Shown in pieces: positions 12,070 through 22,701 of a DNA stretch of 64,000 nt. A program made the position numbers and the translations under genes. Each line of letters begins with the position of its first letter. Within the stretch, counting starts at the first letter, position 1. Origin of the DNA: Flammula alnicola (lineage: Eukaryota; Basidiomycota; Agaricomycetes; Agaricales; Strophariaceae); assembly GCA_015499995.1 (NCBI GenBank), contig JADNRV010000245.1, forward strand, positions 1 to 64,000. The letters are read 5' to 3'. The notes under the pieces are model-generated. The model saw nothing but the letters and a program-made list of their open reading frames with translations, did no database searches and was not told the DNA's origin.

Positions 12070-13342
12070 TTAGACAGCAGTCTGTGGAGGGGCGACGTCA
12101 TTCCAGAACTGGTTAGAGTTTCCCGCAGTACAGTTCCAGATCTGAAGCTAATTTAGAGGTGGAATCAGCATCATTAAAGTATTAATTATATGCAGCCGAT
12201 CTCAAGCTTACCGGGTTTCCCCTGGTCGTAATTCCATCCGTCAAGTCAACGCACATTGGGTTTAGCAAACCGGTGCCTTGCCATCGAATAATTCCAGTGG
12301 GAAGCCAACTTTGGTTCTCATTCCCTACGCAGTCCCAAAGCTGTAGCTTCGTACCGGGAGTTGTATTCCCATCCGTAAGGTCGAGACACTTAATCGGGGC
12401 GGAACCGTCAGGACCGAAGGCGAGCTTGTAACTTCCAGAATTTCCGTGACCAATTTGTGGAACGATCCATACTTTCAGAGCGGTGGTGTCGCTGCAAGAT
12501 GTGATAAAGACTGGGGCACCGTTTTCTGAAGAGTCGGCTGCCATGCAGAGTTCGGCTAGTAGAGTAGAAAGTATAATTCAGTACGTCTGACTTGGATGAG
12601 ATAGCTGAATATAATCACGTTGTGCGGCATTGACAACCTCAGATATAGGGCTACACAACTCGAGTCAGTAATGGAACTCGTCAAAGAAAGATTGACTTAC
12701 TTTACAAGGGGATTCGCCGTCCATTGCTGGTTAATATTTCCAGCAGTACAAGTCCAAATTTGTATCTGAAAGTTCAAAGCGAAGTCAATGAGCATATGCA
12801 TCTGTTAGCCAATCCAGAAACAATAAATGACCTGATTTCCGTTATCCAAATCACCATTCGTCAGATCAAGACACTTGTTTGTACCAGACCATACAACAGT
12901 TCCATCGGAATTCCACTCCCACAACTGGTTCGGGTCTCCGGCTACACAGCTATTGATTTCGATCTTCGTGCCGGAGACGTTGGCTCCACCAGTCACCTCA
13001 AGGCAGAATGTGTTGAAGACTTCGATGGGGCCGGGGGTGCCTTCGCCCGATGTCGCGCCTCCTTCAATAACTTGAAATCCGCGTTGTACAGTTGAAGTGC
13101 TACAGTCATTGATGAGAACGGCTGAGCCGTTGGCTGCAGGGAATACTGTGAGGCAAGGCGTGCGCGGGAAGGATCCCCGGGTTATGGGCTGGATTTGAAT
13201 GAGCTGATTTGCACTGTGAAGATTATAGATAAACGGGTTAGCAAGGGTAGACCACGATACGTGCATTAACTTACGGAGGAAGTGCAGCACGAACAGCGGC
13301 TGCCGCTGTAGCAGCTGACAAGAAAGATGTCAAGTAGCGCAT
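12070..13342 (-). CDS. secreted ricin-B-type (beta-trefoil) lectin
   Basis: Exons on the minus strand: 13275-13342, 12832-13213, 12701-12765, 12212-12555, 12070-12147. The first encodes a signal peptide (MRYLTSFLSAATAAAAVRAA). The rest carries repeated beta-trefoil signatures: CLEVTGG...GTKIEINSC...NQLWEW, CLDLTNGD...IQIWTCTAGNINQQW, CLDLTDGN...GTKLQLWDC...NQSW and CVDLTDG...LQIWNCTAGNSNQFW, i.e. QxW-type repeats that bind galactose or related sugars in this fold. All junctions keep frame except exon 3 to exon 4, where canonical sites leave the frame one base out; either a nonstandard splice or a one-base indel is present. The exon 2 donor is a weak GTCATT. No catalytic domain is attached, so this is a lectin alone, probably secreted. 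Confidence 0.8.
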
Positions 13343-13956
13343 GTCGTGTATGCGTATGAGGATGCTTGTTTTTGTGGAGTGTTTTAGTTTGAACAGATGC
13401 TTAGACTCAGAAAACCAATTCCTTTTATACCTCGTCCAGTGGTTTGCTAGAACTTCAAGCTGGGCAAGGGCCAGAAGGGTCAACCTATTTTTGACCTTTA
13501 CGTACACTCCATCACATGCCGCGACGGCGTAGCATAGCCGCTTCTTTGAGGTCAGCTTCTTGACTCATTCCTCTCTGGAAACCTTGGAGATTCATTTGAA
13601 ATGATTTTTAATATTATCACCCAGGGCTGAGAGTCGGATGAACATTGAACGTTGGTACAGAAATCCCATTCGAGCGGAGCATCCGAACCATTCAACACTC
13701 CACTTGAAAATGACGATCCCGGATTGGGTATTTATAACTGCTTCTGAGCACGAGGATTGATGATTATTTTTAGTCCAAACTCATCGTATTGTCGGGCTAA
13801 GGCTCACGTCTGGCCACGGAAGAGTTATTGGGTGGCGAAAGACGGTGGCGAGACTCAAGGAATTCGAAACAATTAGCTAGACTCCAAATCCTCTAAAATT
13901 AAACCAAAATGGCAGAAGTATATTACAAATTCCCCCGGAGCCACTTGTGCTGGATC
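13343..13956. other. lectin upstream region, no gene seen
   Basis: About 600 bases upstream of the lectin gene with no coding frame. It ends at the left target duplication (GCTGGATC, 13949-13956) of the hAT-like element. Confidence 0.4.
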
Positions 13957-14692
13957 CAGTGTTGTGCGGTTAGTGACTAGAGTTACTGGTTACAGTTACG
14001 GCTACGGTTACAGTTCGTAACAGTTATTAACAGTTATCCATCAAATAACTGTCCCACGGCAAGCAGTAAGGGTCATGTAAGGCACTTGACATTGTGAGAA
14101 AGTCGCGCGCTCGACATCAGTGAAGCGCGCCCTCCCACCGCCGCCTTCAATTTTACTGAAATACACTCGGGCTGATGTCGCACCTCTAACATCCGAGTCA
14201 CGCAATTAATTTCCAGCACAACACACCCAACTTGTCCACGAGGATAATGAAGACAGTGAACCGGTTTTCATCTCTGAGAATTGGACAAGGATAGGAATAT
14301 CCGATTTTACGTTTGATTCCTGGTCTTCTCACTATGCTCGCCTTGCCGCACTCACATTTGAAGTGGAACTCAGGCTGGAATTGTATGATTTACTGGAGAT
14401 GGATGTTGAAGCTTTGAAGCCTGAGGTGACGAAGATCCAGATGCCGGACTTGATGATACTATGCAAGATATACTACTTGGCTAACACGTATTATGTTTTC
14501 AATATCAAATCTCCTTCTCATTTCATGTAATCGCGCAGATTGAGGCTTTTCGACGTTCTCATTGATCTGGCCGACACTCAATATCTATATTTGGCAAGGC
14601 TCGGTTACAGTTCCTATCAATCCATAACCGTTCCTAACCGAAACAGAACTGTTCCTAACTGTGAGAACTGTTCTGGAACTGGCACAACACTG
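13957..14692. mobile_element. non-autonomous hAT-like element with 8-bp target duplication
   Basis: The left end CAGTGTTGTGC is the exact reverse complement of the right end GCACAACACTG, and both sides are flanked by the identical octamer GCTGGATC (13949-13956 and 14693-14700). Eight-base target duplications and CAGTG-type ends are hallmarks of hAT transposons. Subterminal regions at both ends hold repeated GTTACAGTT / GAACAGTT words, a usual place for transposase binding. At 736 bp it cannot encode a full hAT transposase. Confidence 0.75.
14217..14530 (+). pseudogene. exon-like fragment inside the hAT-like element
   Basis: A continuous frame follows an ATTTCCAG acceptor-like site and runs about 104 codons to a TAA at 14528-14530, without an initiating ATG near its start. 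The translation is protein-like (ISENWTRIGISDFTFDSWSS; ALTFEVELRLELYDLLEMDV) but belongs to no family I recognise. It may be what remains of a transposase or a captured host exon. Confidence 0.35.
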
Positions 14693-14700
14693 GCTGGATC

Positions 14701-16526
14701 ACGCTTCACAGCTTCACAAGAATCCTTAATTTAGTCATGCGAAATAACTTAAGTATACTGAATCTGATTTGGCACCTCACTTCACCTTGTCTTCAAGCGC
14801 CGGGATCCAAGGTCAAGTTTGAATCAAGAACTTCAATAACGGAGAAATTTGAACTCGCGATCCCTAAGGGACTTCAGATACAGAATGGGCAACCCCTCGA
14901 GTCCCTTGGTCCTCTGACCTTTGAGTGGCAGAGCCGGCCTCACATGATACTTCTTCGACTTTATGCGACATCATATTTCACGGTCATAAATCATTGTTCG
15001 TCGCAACACTCGGTTGGGGTCGAATCGTGTCTTCAAGACTAGTTACTGCCGAACACCCATGCGGTCCTTTAGCTGGCATCAAGGCGCGAATCATCATTCG
15101 TCGCAATGAATGGGAATGGTCTATGTTTCTTTTATCAATTCCATCCTGCTGGGGATGATAATCATACTCCAAGTCTTGTCGTCAAATGCGGCGGAGAGCC
15201 GCCTTTTTCGGAAAAAATACCACTCAGTACAAATCGTTCCTCGAAGTCGTGTTGCACGGCACTTGCATTTGCACCGACATGAATTCGAACCACAGAGGGT
15301 CAGATCCGTGCAAGATTTAATTCACGATCTAGATGGCCGTCATCAACGGCAAAGGCGATGTGAAGGTTGAGATTACTTCGGTGGATCAAGAAATCTTTAT
15401 CTGTGCATATTCGAAGATACTCTGCGCGCCGACACCGACGGGAGAAGGGCCATCCTCGACCTCGATTTGAGAAATAAACAGGGGATACTAGGACGTCGGG
15501 ACTGCGGTGCGGGGATTGACGAGAACATGTACCAATTTTTAGTGAGTATATGAGTGGACGTCAGTGCGATGATGCAAAGATGCTTAAGCCAGGAGAAACG
15601 GGACCAGAGGATGGCAAGTTGCTGCCCAGGGAGTAGATTCGAACCCAGTCTACTTGGGGACGAATATCTACGGCTCCCAAGCGTCTGGGTCGAGACTACC
15701 CAGGGAGTGGATTCCTTTTTAATGAATATGTTGGCTCCACATTCAAGGAAATGCTGCGCACCAAGTAAAAAATTCAACGCTTTCGAAGTATGCTCAGCAT
15801 CTTCTTCTTCCACGCCTTGCATGGCATCCTTGCAGCATACACATGAGTAACACGCTCGATTCTGGTTGCAAGGTTATCACAGCAAATTCATACAATCCAG
15901 TCAAAAACTGAGGCTTGAGTCCTGATGCATAGTCAGTACTGGAGACACACTGCACAAAGCTAAGGACTAGACTTGGACTAGACGAGAATAAAACTCGCGA
16001 AAAAAAATTCGGGCTCGAGACGTGGGCACGTGACATTCTTGGGAGAAGACTCGGAACCGAAAGTACTGCGGCAAGTTGGCCCATAACTTCGCGACACTGG
16101 GCCCTGGCAGACTTCAAGTTGGGCTTTCTCACAGGCATCCATCGACGCTGTTATTCTTCTTATCCACCACCTTGCCACCACCTACATCTTGTCGATTCTC
16201 GCGTCTTCTTCTAGGTGCATTCATCTAGGGTTCTAACTTACCTCACGCTGCGGCCAGTGCTTCTGTCAACCTCTGGTAGTATGTATTATTTCAACCATCA
16301 TCTTAATGTCTTGCTACCTTAGAGCTCAACATCAACATAGATTGGTATCCGACGTCCATTCCTTGCCACAAGCTCAGCTCGATTGCATCAGAGTCCAAAC
16401 TTTTGGATATCGACAGCTATTTCTACTAAGTAGTTCCAGACCTTGGGTAATCATACGACGACGCATATCCGACTTGCACGCACTTCTAATCCAAATATAA
16501 ACAAGTAACAGCGGGCAGCCTTTACA
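14701..16526. other. no intact gene; scattered coding-like scraps
   Basis: Short plus-strand frames at 14737-15042 and 14925-15158, and a 45-codon ATG frame at 15333-15470 (MAVINGKGDVKVEITSVDQE), read like protein but do not join into a gene by clear splice sites. They may be a decayed gene interrupted by the hAT-like insertion. Nothing convincing lies from 15.5 to 16.5 kb. Confidence 0.35.
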
Positions 16527-17841
16527 ATGTCGACATTGTCGAGAACATCTTCTCGCACGGGATCTAGACCATCTTCTCGCACAGGATCTAGCTCAGTCTA
16601 TAGTGACAACCACCATCCTCCTTCCAACAGAAGATTGAGAATTGCCACCCACACTGGCGAACCGCCTCTATACCAAGTGGATTTATCTCTTCCCCCTGAA
16701 TCAAGGTATTCTATAATATGCAAACACTATCAGGACGAGATGGCAGAAATGGTCAAAATATACGACGACATTCTTTCCCTTACACCTTCTCCTCGACTCT
16801 TTGCTTTCGTTGCTAAAATCTTGTTAAGAAAAGTCTTCACGAAGGAAGAGACAGAGGAAATCAGGGGCATATCGAAAGCCACAGAAATTCCTATTCATCT
16901 TGTCGTCGCCTATAATACCTTTCTCGACTTGTTTTCTGGATGCATCAGTGGCGGTGTGCAGGTTAATGCACCCTTTGCGCAAGGCAAGAAGATGCTGCAC
17001 TTCCGCAACCTTGATTGGAATATGGATCCCCTGCGGGATATGATTATCCGCGTCGAATATCTAATCGGAGGAAAGGTCGTGGCTCGGTAGGTTAGGCATA
17101 ATTCAGCTGGAAGTATTAATATTCATGCGAGATCCATCAGGGCGGTAACATACGCAGGTTATGTCGGTGTGTTGTCTGGTGTCAGGCAAGCAGATACTTG
17201 AACCTGTCTAAATTTTGGTCTCTGAACATAGCGTGTACAGGGAAGGACTTTCCGTCTCTCTAAATTACCGAGCGAGGGTCCAATCCAAGTCATCGAAACC
17301 CGCGAATGGCCTCCATTATTTCCTCATTCTTCTCGGACGGCGGCCATCCATCGCCAGTCAGCTTCGCCAGATCCTGCTCTCTCCAGGTACAGTACCCACA
17401 CTGGAAGAGTTATCTGATAAATTCAATCGAACGAAATCATCCTCTTGTTATCTCACCTTCTGCACCCTTTCCTCAGTCCTCGTGGTGGAGAAGGGCCTGA
17501 ATTCCGCTGTCACCCATTCGTCGGAGGAATTTCTCGCTGTCACGAACCATGATAGAGCGATGGAGGACCAGAGTCCGGAACAATGGCAAGAACTGGTATC
17601 AAAACAACTGGTACCGGAACTTCAGGGCGTTCACGATATGCTAGAAGAGAGTTTGGAACGCAAAGAGTGTATGTGTAACTTGTGGCGCTCCAAAGGCGTT
17701 GAAAATATTTCACTCCAGGATGTCAAGACCTGGCTGCGGACGTATCCGATAAGAAACGAGTGCACTCATTTCTCTTGCATCATGGATCCGTCAGCGCAGG
17801 GTGGTGGGCTCGTGTGGGTTGAGACATGTGAGGAGGGCTGA
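16527..17841 (+). CDS. acid ceramidase / NAAA-like N-terminal nucleophile amidase
   Basis: Three exons, 16527-17086, 17141-17185 and 17241-17841, give 401 residues. The N-terminus (1-30) is a Ser/Arg-rich low-complexity segment with a repeated TSSRTGSRPSS motif and no signal peptide. Residues about 37-60 match the NAAA-beta leader (RIATHTGEPPLYQVDLSLPP). The segment NTFLDLFSGCISGG places a candidate nucleophile at Cys139, followed by HFRNLDWNMD, which corresponds to the conserved R-N-x-D-W/F motif of acid ceramidase and N-acylethanolamine acid amidase. These enzymes hydrolyse the amide bond of ceramides or N-acylethanolamines after self-cleavage at the Cys. VTNHD (exon 3) is also conserved. 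The second intron has a GC donor (AG|GCAAGC), needed to keep frame. Substrate cannot be told from sequence. Confidence 0.8.
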
Positions 17842-18677
17842 GCCCAGCTGCGAGTGTATCCGTTTGTTCCGCGAGTATGTATCTATCTGTAGGTATCTGC
17901 GTGCCTCGACGATGTGATCTATAATATCCCCCAAATCCATTCTTCTTTGTAAACCTGACGAATATAACCACCGTAAGCTCGCACCGAAATAAATCATTTG
18001 CATCGATTTCTTCCTTGATATCCAATATTGACCGATAGCCAGCTCCATAAGATATATCTTGTGGATCAGTACAACTGAGCTCAAGCCTCCGTCCGATGTG
18101 AAGACCCTTGATTAAGTTGGCAGTCACTTTGCAGTGAGCGCGGAGGGGGGTGAGATAGGGAAAATGTGTGTAAGTACCGGGGCAGACGCATAGAGCTATA
18201 ACTATTAGCCGTCACGGATTCCTTTCTTCATCGGAGGAGGTACTTGCATGCACCGCAGTCTGATACTTCAAGGTACGAATTGCATTATCGATCAGGTCCA
18301 GTCGCGCTTTCCCCAGGGCACAAATTACGATAGGCTTCCTTCGGTAGCCCTCGGTGCAAAATATCCCCATGACCTCATGTTTAAAGTCAAAAGATAAGAT
18401 ACATACATATACATTCCGCGTTCAAAAATCCAGATCTTACGTATAGATTTATTACAACAATATGGGGATAGATATGTCTGACGAACGAGCGAAGATAAGG
18501 TACAATTACAGTCAGAAAACAACAGCTTCAAGCTTGAAGCTGAGGCCTGAGGCAAGATAGCATTTCGAAGAATAACACATTGACGAGATCGAAGGGTTTA
18601 GCAATGGTAGTGGTGGTAGGCACAGCAGATACAGACGTAATTAAATATCGGTAAATAGGGTGGAAGGGGAAAGAAAT
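17842..18677. other. no gene seen between convergent genes
   Basis: About 840 bases. Only short frames of no coding character. Confidence 0.45.
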
Positions 18678-21600
18678 CTAAATGGCCGTTCCAAAAATCG
18701 ATTCGTCAATTTTGATAGCTTCATAAACCCGGAATGTTCGGACATGCGTTAGCTCATCGCGGGAGTAGACTGGCGCAGCATTTGAAGAAACCGTTTCGCG
18801 ACGACCATTGCGAGTCAGTGATTGAGATAAAGGAGTGGGAGAAGGCGAAGATGCGGGAGGGAAGGAGAGCGTAGTTGGTGTGTTATCTTGTACTTTGGGT
18901 GTACTGGGGGTAGCAGGTCTGTCGCGTGAGCCGGAACGCTGCCAGGCAAAACGTTGTCGGAATTCGCTGCAAGAAAATCCAATGAATATCGAGACAAAAA
19001 ATATGATCTAATTTTCCAGGACTCACGACTGTATTTCCCACATGGCTTCCCGTGAATCCGAAGATACCGATTCTGCAATGGAGCCTCGAATGCTGACAGT
19101 GTCCGATCCTTGATCCCCCTGATCGCCGGAAGATGAGATAGAGGAAGGAGGCGGAGGGTTGAATCTATGACGAAGGAAACTAATTGCAAAAATCAGTACA
19201 CGAGCAAGAGAGAAACAAAAAAACACTTACCCCTCGTATTCCCAAAGAGCTTCCAAGACAGATTCTTCGTCGATTTCTTCATCGTCAGTGGCCTCCAGCG
19301 CATGTTCTAGCAAAAGATTCTTGCACGACAAGAGCATTCGCAAGTGCTTCGAGGCATGGATTTCGATCTCAGACTGGTCCATCGGAATAAAAGTCGAAGG
19401 CCATAATATCAGGCCCGGAGATTTCGAGAGACCCATAGACTCGCGACGTGATCCTGAAGCGGACCTAAAATGACCGCCACGAGAGATAAGCGCCTCAGAA
19501 TTGTCATACTCAAACTGTTGGTGACCTCGAAGGCCATTGTCACCGTCGATTCCAGTTTCCGGCGGAGCCAGGGTAAGGTGCATCGTTTTCACTTCGCGCG
19601 CATGGCCGAACACCTCTTTCATCAAGTCAAGGACAAACTCACTGGGATCCTTTCGGATGCCAAACTTGTGTGTGAGCATGTGTTCGAACAGGGATTCCAG
19701 GTCTCCAGATGTGGCGAAGGCGCGGTTCCAGGACCTGGAACTCATGATGGAGTGGTTTGAAACAGTGGCAGGCCGAGGAATGGCCCTAGGATTAGGAGAC
19801 TCGTCACGGGTCCATTCGGTTTCTCGACCATTCACAGTTTCCGTGTCGTCGAACTCAGCCTCTTCTTCCTCCACCCCGTAGAGTTCATAGACATCCTCTG
19901 GTTCGGGGTCTTCCAGGGAGGCCCCAAGTCCTGGATTGGTCGTCTCGCCGTCATATATGCTGAAGGTTGTGAATGATGATGACGGAATAGCGATGTCCAG
20001 CCTCGGTGCGACGGATTCAATTTGTGCTCGTGTGGAACAGTCCAGAGAGGAAGAAGCTTTCCGATATGGGAAGAAAATGAGGTCGTCGATCAACTCTAGT
20101 CGTCCGCCAACCTGCAAGACACGGCAAACCTCTTGCAGGACAAAGATCCAGGAGTCCGAGGTGATGCAGAGAGCGAGACATGACATCCTGACCATGTCAA
20201 AGGAGTTGTCACTGAAAGGTAGTCGTTGTTTGAGGCTGTAGAGCGGAACCTCGGTGATCAGTACATCAAGGAACCTGCTGGCTTGATCCTTAAACTCACA
20301 AGTTTCCTCGAACAAATCGAATGTTATCAGTCACTCCTTGTTCGACAGCCCAGGGTAACAACCCTTTCGAGATGTCTACCATATCGTAACCCGTCACCTT
20401 CGTGCCATAGCCTTTCCAAGCAATGGCAGCGTCAACTACCCAATGCCTGAGGATAATAATTAGATCGCTACGAAAGTATGAGGAATGATAGCACTGACCC
20501 TTGTCCACAACCAAGGTCAAGAACAGACGTAGGCGGGCTATTCCCATAGTTATGGAAGCTCGGCGAGCCTGTAGGATTGAGCCGCACAAGGAGTTCCCCA
20601 GTATGACGGTCGCTAGAAAAAGGATGAACGTGAGTGACAAAATTAAACTCAATAACAAACACTGGGCGCACTTGTCGAGGAGAACTGAATCATATGGATC
20701 GAGCGGATAGTTGCCAATCCGCGACCTGATACGCTTCGCTCGTTCCCTACTCTCCGAGTGAACTGGGTTCGTCGCATGAGCCTCCTCGTATCTCAAGTTG
20801 CCGTCCGCATTGTTTGGCGACTGAGCGTCTCTAGAAGAATTCCCGATCTCGAATCCTGATGACACAGTGCTTGAGCCATTGAACAATTCGGGCGCCTTTG
20901 CCTTCTTTTTCTTGAGTAGAAGCCCCATGAACCTCGGTCGTTCATCGCGTTCACCTTCATCGGAAGACGATTTGTGAGGACGTTGACGCGTGATACCTTT
21001 TACCTTAATGCCAGTGGGAACCTTGGAAGGTTGGGCACGCGATCTCCCGACAGGGAAGATATATCCTCTTGGAGACGTTTCACCGGAGGTCGAACTTCCA
21101 CTGGTCGAACTTCCAGCAGTCGAATTTCTACTAGTCGAACTGCCTGTCGTTGAATTTCCATTCGACGCTTTAGTGGAACGACCAATCTCCGAGTCGTCGC
21201 TCGAGGACAAAGAAAGTGAGTCCGGGTGAGTCTGGATAATAGGTGATCGACCATTTCTATCTGGAAAGGTGAACGCATCCGCAACGCCGGCAGAAGGGGG
21301 TTGAGAATAACTGGAGGTGTCTGAGGATGGCGTTGGGGGAACTGGCGAAGTTGGCTGTGTTTCTGACTCTTTTCTGAAACGCGATTTACCCTTCATCTTG
21401 AGGACAGGGGTGCCGGTCTTAGACGACACCTTGGGTCGAGCGACAGAGCGGGAACCCGGAAAGACAAAGGTCGAAGATGTGGCCTTGGGTGCATCGTTCG
21501 ATGCAGGAGATTTGCTGCCAGACGAGTCCGACGAGCCTGAAATAGACTCTGGGGGTCTTGTAGGGCGATAAGATGTTGCAGTAGGAGGGATGTGAAATGC

Positions 21601-22701
21601 GGCCTGAGCGGGAGATGACGGAGCCGAATTTCCACTTCCACTTACGCCATGGTACCAAGGCCGCTGCAAGTCGTTCTCAAGAGGCAACGACGTCGCAGAC
21701 TGAGCAGGCAAATCCGGGATGCGCAAGGGAGAAGGGGTAAAGCGGTGAGGTTGAGGAGATGGTGGCGAAGGATACGAGTAAGATTCATGGTATTGAACAT
21801 ATTCGGCACGGGCGTGCGGCGAAAGGGGGGAGTTGTGGATGGAAACTTGAAGAGGAGGCTGACCAGGTTGAAGCGGAGTATAACTAGAAACCTCATAGGC
21901 AGAAGAATAAGTAGGAAGTTCTGTGGGAGTGGGTGAATATCTTTGCAAAAGTACTGACGTCTGGGGTGGAGAGGTCGAAGGAGTGGGTAGAGAAAATTGG
22001 GGATTTACGATGTCTGGGAACGGCACAGGCGGCGGGTAACCCGGCGGCGCAGGAAATCCAGAAAACGAATCAAATTCAGGTGAAGAAGCCGTTGATTTAC
22101 TAGGAGGATTTGGCAGAGCTCGCTGTCCATTCATTCGCGATGATTGCGTTGACTGAAGTGATGGTGGCGGAGGTTGATAAGATGCTTGAATAGGAGGGGG
22201 TGGCTGATAAGATGCCTCTACGTAAGACACTCCTGAGTTATAGTCATTTGGAGTTGGTCCATTTCTCCGTGGAGATGGTGGATTGAGGCGTACTATCTGA
22301 CGTGGAATGAACTCCTCGTGAGGTGGGGAAGGATATGCCGATGATGGTGTCGATCCTGGTATTGGGCCTGCGGTCGCTTTCTTCAGGATAGGCGTATTAG
22401 ATTGGCCGTACGACGTCGCACGTGAGCGCTCGACGGCAAATGGGTCAGGTTGTACGTATGGATATTGCTCGGTAACCTCGACTTCTGTGCGATACGTTGA
22501 TAACCCATGGGAATCGCGATTAGCGCTGGTGGAGGGTAATATGGAGGTCTGTGTCGGTGGAAACGGGTGCTGCGCTGTGAGGTCTATACGAGGAGGCGGG
22601 GTCGCAGTTTTGGAACGAGAGAAAAAGCCTTTAGACGAAGATGGCCGTTTCGCTTCGCCAGGGACAAGGCGCTTTCGGGAAGCGGCAGCCCTGGAAGACA
22701 T
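18678..22701 (-). CDS. large SAM-dependent methyltransferase with disordered N-terminus
   Basis: Six exons (20672-22701, 20499-20612, 20300-20446, 19231-20235, 19027-19179, 18678-18966) sum to 1246 codons, 1245 residues. Residues 1 to about 640 are disordered: Pro/Ser-rich with repeats such as ASYQPPPP and a run of GSSTSRNSTAGSSTSGSS. A class I methyltransferase core follows: DRHTGELLVRLNP, motif I TSVLDLGCGQG (about 705-715) for SAM binding, GTKVTGYDMVDISKG (acidic motif II), and LPFSDNSFDMVRM ... EVCRVLQVGGRLELIDD (motifs post-I and III). A long acidic insert and a second Ser/Pro-rich tail end the protein. The start is the ATG at 22701. The substrate is unknown; the arrangement resembles fungal regulatory methyltransferases but no specific orthologue is claimed. 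Confidence 0.8.

Noticed and set aside
15600..15720. tRNA-like word GGTTCGAATC on the minus strand
   Set aside because: The bases around the TTCGAAT loop do not form a five-pair T stem, and no acceptor stem or anticodon arm could be folded at tRNA spacing.
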